This document shows, in pieces, positions 19,436 through 29,338 of a stretch of 64,000 bases of DNA. Below the pieces are notes generated by a model. That model was not told the origin of the DNA. It did not search any database and saw only the letters and a program-made list of their open reading frames with translations. This stretch comes from Clostridia bacterium UC5.1-2E3 (GTDB taxonomy: Bacteria > Bacillota > Clostridia > Lachnospirales > Lachnospiraceae): assembly GCA_001304875.1 (NCBI GenBank), contig BBZO01000017.1, positions 1-64,000 of the forward strand. The letters are read 5' to 3'. Position 1 is the first letter of the stretch, and the number at the start of each line of letters is the position of its first letter. Made by a program: the position numbers and the translations under genes.

Positions 19436-20970
19436 TCATCTGCACGATTTCTCCGAATCCCGGAGATCCTTAAGAAAACTCCGCACGATCAAAATAATGA
19501 TAATCCCCAGCGGAAACGCCGCGATGATGGCGATGGTCTGCAGCATGGACAGCGTGCTTTCCGCGAACAGAAGTGCGATGGGCAGCAGCAGGAATACGCC
19601 GGCCCAGAAAATCCTGAGGCCCTTTCGCGGCTCCGCCTGTCTGGCCGGATCCTTCTCCGAGTAGCCGGCGATGACCAGCGTGATGGCGTCAAAGGTGCTG
19701 GAGTAAAACGCGATCATGGCCAGAATCAGAAGCACCAGCGCCAGATTCGTGTAGGGGAGCTGGTCGAAGATCATGAGGATGGCATCCGGGATGCTGGCTC
19801 CCTCCGAGAGCGCCCCGGCGATGTCGGCCTTCCCTGTCACCTGCTGATAGAGGCCGAAGCCCTGGAAGGTGACGAAGGAGGTGTAGGTGCCTGCCAGCCC
19901 GCAGGAGAGTCCGCCCAGCACAGTCTCGCGGATGGTGCGCCCCTCGCTGATCTGGGCGATGAAAAACGGCGTCGCCACGAACCAGGCGATCCAGTAGGCC
20001 CAGTAGTAGACGGTCCAGTCCTGCGGGAAGCCGTTGCCCCCGGTGGAGGACAGGCGTAAGGGGTCCATCCAGGTGGACATGCGGACGAAATTCTGCACCA
20101 CGGTGCCGATGCCGGTCACAGCCGTCTCCAGCATGTAGATTTTCGGGCCTGCGATCCAGAAGGAGGCCGCCAGAATCCCGAAGACGATCACGCAGATGGA
20201 GGCCAGATGGGAGATGGCCCTCATGCCCCAGAGCACCGCCGCCATGAACACCACGCCGATGGTGACCAGGAACAGGATGGACAGCCCGGTGGAGGCCGAA
20301 AGTCCCGTCACGCGGGACACTGCCGCCGTGAGGAGCGGGATGGTCACGGAAAACGTGGTCGCCGTCCCCGCCAGCAGTCCCACCACCGCAAAAATATCGA
20401 TGATGCGCCCCGCAGCCGGTCCACCTTATCGCCCAGCGTGTAGCGGCAGGCCTCGGAGAGCGTCTGCCGCTTCCGGCCTTTGACGAACATCATGTAGCGT
20501 AAGCCACCGCCGGAAGAATGTAGAAGGCCCAGGGGATCGGCCCCCAGTGAAACAGCGGGTAGGCCGAGGACCAGTCCTGTTTTTCGGCAAGCGTCATGTT
20601 CTCCATGGCGAAGGGGGTGGCGTTGTAGTAATGAGCCACTCGATGAGGGACCAGTAGAGGATGTCCGCCGCCATGGTGGAGGTGAAAATCATCGCTCCCC
20701 AGCTGAACGTGTTGTAGCGGGGCTTTTCAAGCGTCCCCAGACGGATGTTCCATAGTGGGAAAGCGCCAGCCACAGCGCGATCAGAAGCACCGCCAGCCCC
20801 AGAAGCAGATAGAAAAATCCCATCTGGTTGACGAAGAAGAACCGCAGCCTGGCGATGGTCTGCCGGGAGGCCTCCGGGTTCATCATGAGGAGCGCGGACA
20901 GCACAAATATGATAAGCAGGGGGATCAGTGTGATGCCCCAGTCGATGGGATGCGGATGTTTCTTGTTCAT
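19436..20970 (-). CDS. BCCT family betaine/carnitine/choline-type transporter (four frameshifts)
   Basis: Secondary transporter with about twelve transmembrane segments. The family signature DWTVYYWAYWIAWF is present, as is the N-terminal DWGITLIPLLIIFVLSALLM. Single bases are missing near 20750, 20635, 20498 and 20410, all in short G/C runs. Restoring four bases gives exactly 512 residues, the usual BCCT length, with the start at ATG 20970. The substrate (betaine, carnitine, choline or butyrobetaine) cannot be decided. It has the highest frameshift density of any gene here, so a true pseudogene cannot be excluded, but the error type matches the errors in essential genes. Confidence 0.85.
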
Positions 20971-21128
20971 GTCAGTTTCCTTTCCAGTGTGAGTGTGTGC
21001 CGTGGGAAATCCGGCGGCAAGTTTGTTCAAAAATTTAGAAAAAATTATTATATTGAACATAATAGCACCGATGTCTGGAAAACACAAGCAAAAAATGTGA
21101 AGATTTTATGACATTTTGCGAAAACCAC

Positions 21129-21157
21129 TGTAAAAAAATAAAAGCTTATTATATAAT
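21129..21157 (+). promoter_or_regulatory. Candidate promoter of the 21184 lipoprotein gene
   Basis: A perfect TATAAT at 21152-21157 has a weak TGTAAA -35 at 17 bp. It is followed by AAGGAGG and the ATG at 21184. The -35 match is poor. Confidence 0.4.
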
Positions 21158-21183
21158 AGGCAGGCAAAAGGAGGTTTACCCAA

Positions 21184-21783
21184 ATGACAAAGAGAATTTT
21201 AATGGCCCTGTTATGCGGCGCATTTTTGACTGGATGCACAAAGAGTACCATCGTTGCCCCCGAGCTGAACGCGGAGAACGTGCCCGGAGGAGGCGTGCCG
21301 GTGGCGGGAGAGATCGAGATCGACTGGCAGCAGGTGGCTGACGACGCCGACTCCTTCTTCAACGACGAGAGCGAGTACCCCTACGGAAAGCACATGCAGT
21401 TCTTCTTAAATGAGGACGAGAAGAAGCTGGCTCTCACCTGGGTCGTGGCCGACGATATTCCCGAGGACGAGGCGCTCCTCTACGCCAGCGACTTAGCCTG
21501 TGAGTTCAACGACATCGTGGCAGTGCAGGATTCTTCCATCGCCCTCTCCAACGACAATTCCCTGGGCGGACTCTATGACCAGTACGCGCTGATCGTGGGA
21601 ATCCTTCCCGAGGGAACGGAGAACGACCCGAGCCAGTGGTTCGTCAACGTGGAGCTGGCCGCAGGCGAGAACAACGCGGATTCCGCAGCGATGGCCGCCG
21701 AGGAGAGTGAGACGGAGGAGACAGAGGCTGAGACCGCCGCAGAACCCACGGAGCCCGTCGTGGGACCGGGAGCGGGACAGTAG
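21184..21783 (+). CDS. Putative lipoprotein, unknown function
   Basis: 199 residues with a lipoprotein signal peptide: basic MTKR, a hydrophobic stretch, then lipobox LTGC with Cys at about residue 18. The mature part is acidic and lacks any domain I recognise. The C-terminal 40 residues are a low-complexity Glu/Ala/Thr tail. It has its own ribosome binding site (AGGAGG), a candidate promoter and a strong terminator, so it is probably monocistronic. It is presumably anchored on the outer face of the membrane. Confidence 0.75.
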   Translation: MTKRILMALLCGAFLTGCTKSTIVAPELNAENVPGGGVPVAGEIEIDWQQVADDADSFFNDESEYPYGKHMQFFLNEDEKKLALTWVVADDIPEDEALLYASDLACEFNDIVAVQDSSIALSNDNSLGGLYDQYALIVGILPEGTENDPSQWFVNVELAAGENNADSAAMAAEESETEETEAETAAEPTEPVVGPGAGQ

Positions 21784-21804
21784 AAATTAGGAAAATGGAA
21801 AGAG

Positions 21805-21850
21805 AATGCCGCAGATGCGTCGGAGACCGATGCCTTTGCGGCATTTTTAA
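21805..21850 (+). terminator. Rho-independent terminator
   Basis: AATGCCGCA and TGCGGCATT form a 9-bp stem followed by TTTAAT, just downstream of the lipoprotein gene. Confidence 0.8.
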
Positions 21851-21855
21851 TATAC

Positions 21856-21884
21856 TTGATTTCACGTAAATTATTGCGTATAAT
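21856..21884 (+). promoter_or_regulatory. Sigma-A promoter of the EAL gene
   Basis: TTGATT, 17-bp spacer, TATAAT. The start codon is 100 bp further on, leaving a leader of about 90 nt without an obvious structure. Confidence 0.75.
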
Positions 21885-21983
21885 GGAATTAAATATCATA
21901 TTTTTATACCGAGATGGCTGCAGGATCAGACATTGTTGTTTTGATTAATGGCACATTATAATTTACAGAAGAGGAGAAAACAC

Positions 21984-23903
21984 ATGGGGTATTGGTCCTT
22001 AATCACGGAAGTCATTTCCTTTCTACTGCTGGTGATTTTAATTCTGAACTTAAATTACAGGAGGCGTGTCCTCACGCCGGCAGTCAGATGCTTCTGGGCG
22101 GGCCTGTTCCTGGCGGCCTTCTGTATTGTCTGGAATATCATGTGCACGCTGCTGCTGAAGCAGGGCAGTGCCGTTCCCCTTGAAGTGAATCTATTTGCAA
22201 ATACCGTATATTTTATTCTGGCTGTATTGTCGGGATCTGTGATCGCGCTCTTCGTGTTCGGTAAGATGCTGGAGCACGTGTATGACCAGCACTGTATGAA
22301 ACGGGCCGTGCGGATGGTGGGCGGCCTCACTGTGCTCTATGCAGCCGCCGTGCTTCTGAATCTGGAGTTCGGTTTTCTGTTCTGGTTCGACGCGGAGGGA
22401 ACCTATCACCGCGGGCCGCTCAATTCCCTGGGATACGCGGTGGTGGCCGCGGAGATGGTGCTGATGGTGATCTGCTATTTCAGACACAGGGTGAGCATCA
22501 GTAAAGAGATGAAACGCACGATCAGAATTTTCTCGCCGATGGTGCTGGCGCTGATGGTTCTGCAGATAATGTACCCGGAATTTCTGTTAAACGGAATTAT
22601 CGCGGCGTTTGTGGAGCTGATTCTGTTTCTGGGCTCCCACAGCCAGAAGAGGGGATTTGACAGCATCACGGGCCTGGGCAACCGCAACAGCTTTTTCTCG
22701 GACATCGAGCTGAGGACGGCGGGAGAGCAGCGGTTCCAGGTCTATCTGGTCACGCTCGCCAGTTTCAGCGTGATTAATAACCGCTACGGACATCAGACTG
22801 GCAATGAATTTTTATATTCAGTTGCTCCTGGCTGGAAAATCTGGAAAAGAGCGCGTCCGTATACCGCTACATCGGAGTGACCTGCGCGGTCGTCATGCCC
22901 TGTATGCCGGAGGAGGAGCGGCGGGCTTTTGAGGACAGGCTGCAGGAGCGGTTCGAGGACTGCTGGACGCTGGGGGCGAAGTCAGAGAAGCTGCAGGCCG
23001 TGTTTGGCCATTATGTTTCCGACGGCCATCCCCGGAATGCCAACTATGTGATGGAGGCGCTGGACTATCTGCTGTCGGTGATGAAGCGCTCCGATCATCT
23101 GTGGATCCGCTTTGACCGCACGCTGTCGGAGCGGATGGTGCGGCGGAGAAAGATATTCTTACGTCTGCGGGAAGCGCTGAACCAGCATGCGTTCGAGGTA
23201 TGGTATCAGCCGGTCCTCTGCCTGGAGGACGGAAGCTTCTGCTCGGCGGAGGCGCTGGTGCGGATGAAGAATGAGGACGGAGAGTACATTCCGCCGTCGG
23301 AGTTCATTCCCATTGCGGAGACGGCGGGGATGATCGACGACATCTTCTGGCTGGTGCTCAGGGATTCGTGCCGTCTTTTAAGCAGCGGGACAACTCCTGG
23401 CCTGAAGGCCATATCCGTCAACCTGTCCATGACACAGCTTGAAAATCCCCGGCTGGACGGCAGATTCTGGAGATGATGAAGGAGTACGGGATATCCAGGG
23501 AGCAGATTAAATTTGAAATCACCGAGCAGCAGCTGGCGGGCAATCCCGCGTCGTGGGAAATACCATTCACCGAATGCTGGACAGCGGCTTCTGCTTCTAT
23601 CTGGACGATTTCGGAGTCGGATATTCCAACGCTTCGGCGGTGGCCAAGTATGATTTTGAGTGTATCAAGCTGGACAGGAGCCTGGTGGGCGATACGCTGA
23701 CAGATTCCAGAAACCGCATCCTGCTGGAGAACCTGCTCCACATGTTTCACGATCTGGGGATGGGAGTGGTCGCCGAGGGAGTGGAAACCAGGGAACAGAT
23801 GGAATATCTGGCGAAGCTTGGGACAGAGAAGATACAGGGGTTCTACTATGCGAGGCCCATGCCGGTCCATAAGCTGACAGAATTTCTGCGGGAAACTGTT
23901 TAG
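21984..23903 (+). CDS. Membrane-bound EAL-domain c-di-GMP phosphodiesterase with degenerate GGDEF (three frameshifts)
   Basis: About 640 residues: seven or so N-terminal transmembrane segments (to about residue 215), a degenerate GGDEF domain (DSITGLGNRNSFFSDIE, but no GGDEF motif), then an EAL domain. Catalytic features of the EAL are present: AEALVRM, KFEITEQQ, LDDFGVGYSN, IKLDRSLV, EGVET and IQGFYYARPMP. It should hydrolyse c-di-GMP to pGpG. One base is missing near each of 22825, 23460 and 23550. ATG 21984 follows GAGGAG and is chosen over an in-frame ATG 36 bp upstream. Confidence 0.87.
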
Positions 23904-23907
23904 CCTG

Positions 23908-24885
23908 TTATTTCACCGGGAGGCCGCTGTGATAGGAGTAGCTCCCCAGCTCCTGCAGAATCCGGTGGAAATCCTGCTCCTCCATGGGCACCTGGCTGCT
24001 TATGATTTCGTTTAAGAGGTAGTAAACCTGGCTGCACTTCATGAGCGACTGGTGGAACAGATCCACGAACGACGCCGTGGAGGCCAGGGATTTCTTCCAC
24101 GGGTTCACCCAGACCTGATGGCTTAAATTTAGGCTCTCCCGGTGGTCCGAGATGGTGTCGGTGACGATCTTCGCCGACGCCACCGGATTTTTGAGGAAAA
24201 TGGACTCCACCCGCTCGATGTGGTGCTTTTTCCGCCCCGACTTGTCCGACAGCGTACGGCATCCGAAGCGGATGGCCAGGATGGAGCGGTGGATCATGGC
24301 CGGAGTCACCTGGAAGTTGTTCCGGTAGGTGATGGGGTAGTAGGTCTCGTTGATGCAGGACGCCAGAAACCGGGAGATAAACTGGGTCTCCTGGCCGTTT
24401 AAGCAGATGGTGGCCGCCTGGTTGAACTCCGACGGTTTTTTGTGCTTGTATTTTTTTAACAGGATGGCGTCGATCTCATTCTCCAGAAACGCGTGTTTCC
24501 CGTGGTGCTTCGTGGAGGGGTTGTCTATATCGTAGCCGATGCGCCCGTAGACGAAGGGGTGGCAGATATAGTCCCCGATGTAATGGCACAGAAATCCGCA
24601 GAAGTAGGCGATGGCCTGCTCCTTCTGCTGTCTGGAGCGGATCTGTGAGATGTGCGCTAAGCAGCAGCGGAAGAAATCTCCCACGTGCGCCTCGTGCATG
24701 TACGATCCCACATTGCGGTAGTCCCTGTGCCGCAGGATGGGGATGTTGTAGAAAAATATGTCCGGCCCCTGAACGCCCAGCTGATAGAGCCAGCGGTATT
24801 TCGCGATAATGTGCTTCAGCTGGTTGTTCTTTAAGTCGTTATAAGCCTTCATGCCGATAATGTAGTGTGTGGTAAAACCTGGCAT
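23908..24885 (-). CDS. Zinc-dependent phospholipase C family protein
   Basis: Intact 325-residue protein with the His/Asp pattern of the bacterial zinc-dependent PLC fold: PGFTTHYIIG at the N-terminus, GVQGPDIFFY, FLCHYIGDYICHPF and HHGKHAFLENEID (residues about 1-145). No signal peptide is visible, so it is probably cytoplasmic, unlike secreted toxins of the family. It is convergent with the EAL gene with only 4 bp between stop codons. The substrate is unknown. Confidence 0.85.
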   Translation of the reverse strand: MPGFTTHYIIGMKAYNDLKNNQLKHIIAKYRWLYQLGVQGPDIFFYNIPILRHRDYRNVGSYMHEAHVGDFFRCCLAHISQIRSRQQKEQAIAYFCGFLCHYIGDYICHPFVYGRIGYDIDNPSTKHHGKHAFLENEIDAILLKKYKHKKPSEFNQAATICLNGQETQFISRFLASCINETYYPITYRNNFQVTPAMIHRSILAIRFGCRTLSDKSGRKKHHIERVESIFLKNPVASAKIVTDTISDHRESLNLSHQVWVNPWKKSLASTASFVDLFHQSLMKCSQVYYLLNEIISSQVPMEEQDFHRILQELGSYSYHSGLPVK

Positions 24886-25005
24886 CTGACTGCGCTTCCT
24901 CTCTGATGTGGATTCTCAAGTAGAGTATAGCACATTTGAGCTGTGAATGCATAAGTTTCATGAAAAAAGAATAAGAAATAAAAATGGAAATTTCCGGAGA
25001 CCCGT

Positions 25006-26321
25006 ATGATTCACACGCTTCACCAGATCGTCTGGGCCCCTGGCTCCTGGCCGCCTTTCTCGCCGCGGGAGCGGGGCTCTCCGTCCGCTTCCGGCTGTTC
25101 CAGATCCTGCATCTTAAGGAATGGCTTTCCCGGACGGCGGGCAGCCTGTTCTCCGGCGCCGGCGGAGGTGGGCACATTTCCCAGTTTGCCACGGTCTGCA
25201 CGGCGCTGGCGGCCACCGTGGGGACGGGGAATATCGTGGGCGTGGCCACGGCCATCACCGCCGGCGGGCCCGGGGCCCTGTTCTGGATGTGGGTGTCCGC
25301 GTTCCTCGGAATGATGACGGCCTATGCGGAGGTCTGGCTGGGGATCCGTTACCGGTTCCGCCGTGGGGACGGGCGGCAGGTGAACGGGCCCATGGCCTAC
25401 ATGGAGAGGGGCGCGGGGAGCAGAGGGATGGCTGGCTGCTACGCGCTTCTCTGCCTGCTCTCGTCCCTGGGAATGGGCAGCATGGTGCAGGCCAACTCCA
25501 TCGCCGAGAGCCTGTCCTACACCTTCTGTGCAGACCGCCGGCTGGTGGGGGCGGTGCTGACGGCTCTTGTCATGGCCGTGATTCTGGGCGGGGTGAAGCG
25601 GATCGCCGGCCTGGCGGAGAAGCTGGTTCCGCTCTCCGCAGGCATCTACATGGCGGCCTGCCTGGTCATCGTCGGCGCCTGCTTCCAGCAGGTTCCCGGC
25701 GTGCTTCTTTCTATATTTAAGGATGCGTTCCGTCTGGAGGCGGCGGCCGGGGGCGCCGCCGGCTATGGGATCTCCAGGGCCGTGCAGTATGGGCTGTCCC
25801 GCGGCGTGTTCTCCAACGAGGCCGGGCTTGGAAGCCTGGCCGTCCTCCACGGAACCGCCGGGGATACCACGCCGGAGGAGCAGGGGATGTGGGCCATGTT
25901 CGAGGTGTTCTTTGACACGATTTTAAGCTGCACGCTGACGGCGCTTGCGATTCTGTGCACGCTTCGGCGGTCTGGCGGGCCGCCGGCATTCCTGGACGGC
26001 GGGGCGCTGACGGCCTACTGCTTCTCCGTGTATTTCGGCCGGGCGGGCGAGTATCTGATCGCGGTTTCCATGGCGCTCTTTGCGTTCTCTACCATCATCG
26101 CCTGGTTTTATCTGGGGAGCCAGGCCCTCGGCTATCTGAGCGGGGAAAAGGGAGCTCTTTGCTGCTACGGATTTCTTTATCTGAACGCGGTCTGCCTGGG
26201 GTGTCTTTTTAATCTCAGGGCCGTGTGGGAGCTCTCCGATATTTTAAACGGACTCATGGCCGTGCCCAATCTGATCGCCCTGTTACTCCTGGCGCGCAGG
26301 GTGAAGCTTCCAAAGCTGTGA
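25006..26321 (+). CDS. AGCS family sodium:alanine/glycine symporter (one frameshift)
   Basis: About 438 residues with the AGCS core: CTALAATVGTGNIVGVATAI, PMAYMERG, GLSRGVFSNEAGLGS and a long run of transmembrane segments. It imports alanine, glycine or a related amino acid with Na+. The true start is ATG 25006 (MIHTLHQIVWGPWLLAAF after correction), preceded by GGAG. One G is missing near 25031. The open frame beginning at 24984 is therefore not the real N-terminus. The family is normally 440-480 residues, so this one is at the short end. Confidence 0.9.
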
Positions 26322-26347
26322 CGGGGCGGCGGCAGACAGCACGAAAA

Positions 26348-26375
26348 AACCTCCCGCCGCTGGCGGGAGGTTCTT
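26348..26375 (+). terminator. Rho-independent terminator of the AGCS gene
   Basis: AACCTCCCGCC and GGCGGGAGGTT form a perfect 11-bp stem with a 3-nt loop, followed by a CTTTCGTTT tail. Between here and the next promoter (26376-26550) I see only AT-rich sequence with a partly repeated TATTATGAAAAA motif. Confidence 0.88.
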
Positions 26376-26550
26376 TCGTTTATTATTATGAAAAAGGGAG
26401 GAGAGCTGATCTTACATCAGCCCGGTATTATGAAAAAAATTGGTAACAATGTTTTATTGCTATGGTTAGAGTATATAGGGAAAAGATGAAGAAATCATGT
26501 TGTAGGTGTAAAGGTTTTCTGAACGATTTGTGAACAAAATATGAATGAAA

Positions 26551-26579
26551 TTGACGCGGAGACGGTTTCGCGGTATGAT
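26551..26579 (+). promoter_or_regulatory. Sigma-A promoter of the cyclophilin gene
   Basis: TTGACG, 17-bp spacer, TATGAT. Its position shows that the reading frame open from 26541 is not translated before ATG 26616. Confidence 0.65.
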
Positions 26580-26615
26580 AAGGCATATACGCAAAACGAA
26601 GGAGATTTGAACGAT

Positions 26616-27133
26616 ATGCCAAACCCGATTATTACCATCGAAATGGAAAACGGCGACGTGATGAAGGCGGAGCTTTACCCGGACGTTGCCCCCAACACTG
26701 TGAACAATTTCATCAGCCTGGTGAATAAGGCTTTTACGACGGCCTGATTTTCCACCGCGTGATCAAGGGCTTCATGATCCAGGGCGGATGCCCGGAGGGC
26801 ACCGGTATGGGCGGCCCCGGCTACAGCATCCGCGGCGAGTTCTCCCAGAACGGCTTCCACAACGAGCTTCGCCACACCGCCGGCGTGCTCTCCATGGCCA
26901 GAGCCATGCACCCCGATTCCGCTGGCTCCCAGTTCTTCATCATGCATGAGGATTCCCCGCATCTGGACGGCGCTTACGCTGCCTTCGGCATGATCACCGA
27001 GGGCATGGACGTGGTGAATAAGATCGCCGCTGTCCGCACCGACTGGAACGACCGCCCGATGAAGGAGCAGAAGATTAAGACGATCACTGTGGAGACCTTC
27101 GGAGAGACCTACCCGGAGCCGGAGAAGAAATAA
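26616..27133 (+). CDS. Cyclophilin-type peptidyl-prolyl cis-trans isomerase (one frameshift)
   Basis: Cytoplasmic single-domain cyclophilin of 172 residues that speeds proline isomerisation during folding. Active-site segments are FHRVIKGFMIQGGCPEGTG, SMARAMHPDSAGSQFFI and AAFGMITEGMDVV. One G is missing near 26730 (AAGGGCTTT expected), which separates the first 38 codons from the rest. AAGGAG lies 11 bp before the ATG. It is followed one base later by a GNAT gene, probably co-transcribed. Confidence 0.93.
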
Positions 27134-27134
27134 C

Positions 27135-27839
27135 ATGGTTGAACACAGGACTCTCCGGCTGGACGGCCGGGAATACACGGTTACCATATCGGACGAGAGA
27201 GAGGCCCTGTCTGCCGCAGCCGCGGCGGGCAGGGCCATTGTCGGCGTGATTAACAAAGAATTGCCGGACCAGGATCTGTCGCCCTGCGCCTACGCCGTGG
27301 AGCGCGCGGAGGATATCGACGAGGAATTTCTCCTGGGGGTTCTGAGACGCCGGCTGGGGCTCCCCTGGGTGATCGCCAGGACGAAACGGCTGACGATCCG
27401 GGAGTTTACGGCGTCGGATCCGCTGTGCGCGGAGCCGGTGGACGGGGAGAACGGACGGGTGTTCATGGACCGGGAGCTCCTCGCCGCCTACATCGGGAGT
27501 CAGTACCGCGTGTTCGGCTATGGGATCTGGGCGCTGGAGGAGACGGCCACGGGGGAGATTGTGGGAAAGGCGGGGCTTTCGGACCGCGGACTGGGCTATC
27601 ACATCTATGCCCCGCACCGGAGAAAGGGCTATGCCTGCGAGGCCTGCCGGGCCATCATCGGTTATGCCCGCGACGTGCTGGGCTTTGAGACGCTGGAAAT
27701 AGAAACGGACGCCTCCAATGAGGCGTCCGTGAAAACGGCTCTCGCTCTGGGATTTGTGCCGCGGTCGGATCAATCTACCGGAAATCCCTCAGAAATTCAT
27801 ACATCTTCCCGGCGTATCCGGTATGTGAGGAGCCTTTGA
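27135..27839 (+). CDS. GNAT family N-acetyltransferase
   Basis: 234 residues. The last 130 form a GNAT fold with motif A visible as GYHIYAPHRRKGYACEACRA and TDASNEASVKTALALGF following. The first 95 residues (WVIARTKRLTIREF ends them) are an extension found in some clostridial members and are not recognised as a domain. The acceptor is unknown, and RimJ-like protein or small-molecule acetylation are both possible. The stop codon lies 65 bp inside the convergent gene, which is unusual. An unseen frameshift near 27760 may have displaced the real C-terminus. Confidence 0.75.
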   Translation: MVEHRTLRLDGREYTVTISDEREALSAAAAAGRAIVGVINKELPDQDLSPCAYAVERAEDIDEEFLLGVLRRRLGLPWVIARTKRLTIREFTASDPLCAEPVDGENGRVFMDRELLAAYIGSQYRVFGYGIWALEETATGEIVGKAGLSDRGLGYHIYAPHRRKGYACEACRAIIGYARDVLGFETLEIETDASNEASVKTALALGFVPRSDQSTGNPSEIHTSSRRIRYVRSL

Positions 27840-28474
27840 CCAGCGCGAAATACGGCTCGTCCATGGAAATTCCTGCCGGCTGGAGAGCGGGGAGATCTTT
27901 TAAGGAAAGGGCGTAGAGGGAGACGGTGTCCTCCGGACTGCCGGGGGCAGCATCTGTTCCCTGGCGCGTATCCGCCCAGGAGGCAGCCGGCTCCAGCGCG
28001 CCCATTTCCCCATAGTAGCGGATGACCTCTGCATCCCCGATGATCACATCCAGCTGGCCTGCCGAGATGGCCGCCGAGATGCGCGCCATGGAGCGTACAC
28101 ATAATCGGAGACGCCCTCGCCGGCGCTCATGACCAGGGAATCGTCCACCTCCACCAGTTCCTTTTCTCCGAGCGGAAGGCAGGCGGAAAGCTCACGCTCC
28201 AGCCAGCCGTCCGCCGCCGTATCCCCGTCCGCCGGACGTCCGCATTCCCGCCGCTCTCCGTCTCCACACTTCTCACCACATAGCAGGTGAGCACCGTGTC
28301 GAAGCTGTTCCTGTAGAGAATGCTCCCCGCATATCCGATGACCGCCAGCAGGGCCAGGCACACGAACAGGTGAAATCTGTAGTATTCCCACAGATACCAG
28401 ATTCTGTCCCCTGCGGACATCTTCTTTAATTTATCCATCTCCCGGGATGCAGCCCGTCTGAAAGCTCCTGCCAT
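27775..28474 (-). CDS. Single-pass membrane protein, unknown function (two frameshifts)
   Basis: About 233 residues after restoring one C near 28238 and one near 28094. The N-terminus is cytoplasmic and basic (DKLKKMSAGDRIWYLWEYY), a transmembrane helix follows (LFVCLALLAVIGYAGSILY, about residues 37-55), and the remainder lies outside, with VDDSLVMSAGEGVSD and the C-terminal YAGKMYEFLRDF. I do not recognise a family. AGGTGG precedes the ATG, and a consensus promoter overlaps that of the divergent YesL gene. Confidence 0.65.
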
Positions 28475-28523
28475 AGAAACCACCTTTCCGTCCCGCGGCG
28501 CGCGGTGCGCCGCCGTTATCCTC

Positions 28524-28552
28524 AGTATACTAAGATTTGCTTTTTATGTCCA
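28524..28552 (-). promoter_or_regulatory. Sigma-A promoter of the single-pass membrane protein gene
   Basis: Minus strand TGGACA, 17-bp spacer, TATACT. It overlaps the divergent promoter at 28537-28565, so the two probably compete for polymerase. Confidence 0.65.
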
Positions 28553-28565
28553 TATCCGATATAAT
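28537..28565 (+). promoter_or_regulatory. Sigma-A promoter of the YesL-like gene
   Basis: TTGCTT, 17-bp spacer, TATAAT, followed by GAGGGGTG and ATG 28585. Confidence 0.7.
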
Positions 28566-28584
28566 CGTGTAGAGGGGTGAAAAA

Positions 28585-29217
28585 ATGTTTTCTGAGATTT
28601 TTAATTACGACAATGGATTCTGGCGCTTCATGGGAAAGCTGTGGGACGCGCTGGTGTTAAATATTCTGTGGATGGTCTGCTGCGTTCCGCTGGTGACTGT
28701 GGGCGCGGCCACGACGGCGGTCTACTATGTGGCGCTCAAGCTGGCCAGGGATGAGGAGGGCTATGTGATTTCCTCCTTCTTCAAATCCTTTAAGGAGAAT
28801 TTCAAGCAGGCGACCGCTCTCTGGCTGGTGCTGGCGGCGGGAGCCGCGGCCCTGGCCGTCGATTGCCGGTTCCTGCTGGCGGGGGACGGGGGCGGGGTGC
28901 TCCCCCTGGCCCTGTTTTTCCTGGCGCTGTTCCTCTATCTGTCCGTGTTCAATTACGCGTTCGCGCTGCAGGCCCGGTTTTATAATTCCGTGGGCAGGAC
29001 GCTTTTAAATGCGCTGCTCATGACCGTGCGCCACCTGCCGTACACGGCGCTCATGCTGATCATCGAGGGGACCGTGTTTTACCTGTTTTTCAACTATATC
29101 CCGGTTATCGCAGTCTGGGGCTTCGGCCTCGTCGCGCTGCTCAACTCGTTCGTGCTGAACCGGGTGTTCTCAAACTACATACCGGATGAGAATAAGACGC
29201 TCCCGGAGGAAGGCTAG
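28585..29217 (+). CDS. YesL family membrane protein (DUF624)
   Basis: Intact 210-residue protein with five predicted transmembrane segments and the family start FWRFMGKLWDALVLNILWMVC-like, followed by PLVTVGAATTAVYYVALKL. YesL homologues usually sit beside carbohydrate ABC importers or regulators and their function is unknown. Here no such genes are adjacent. The 3' end of the gene forms one arm of its own terminator. Confidence 0.88.
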   Translation: MFSEIFNYDNGFWRFMGKLWDALVLNILWMVCCVPLVTVGAATTAVYYVALKLARDEEGYVISSFFKSFKENFKQATALWLVLAAGAAALAVDCRFLLAGDGGGVLPLALFFLALFLYLSVFNYAFALQARFYNSVGRTLLNALLMTVRHLPYTALMLIIEGTVFYLFFNYIPVIAVWGFGLVALLNSFVLNRVFSNYIPDENKTLPEEG

Positions 29218-29237
29218 GCCCTCTCCGGGAGTGTCTT
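29194..29237 (+). terminator. Terminator hairpin overlapping the end of the YesL-like gene
   Basis: AAGACGCTCCCGGAG pairs with CTCCGGGAGTGTCTT over 15 positions with one G-U pair. The loop contains the stop codon, and a short T-rich stretch follows. Confidence 0.65.
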
Positions 29238-29255
29238 CCATTTTAGACTACAGTA

Positions 29256-29283
29256 TTGTTTTTTGTTGTTCAACGTATATAAT
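29256..29283 (+). promoter_or_regulatory. Sigma-A promoter of ispE
   Basis: TTGTTT, 16-bp spacer, TATAAT, about 55 bp before ATG 29339. Confidence 0.55.
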
Positions 29284-29338
29284 ATATTGTATACATTGAA
29301 CCGCAGACCAGAACTTATCTTATGTTGAGAGGGACGAC

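Noticed and set aside
26376..26550. A possible 33-codon ORF and repeated TATTATGAAAAA motif upstream of cyclophilin
   Set aside because: It has no convincing ribosome binding site spacing and no promoter match. The AT-rich stretch is better read as an untranscribed spacer before the promoter at 26551.
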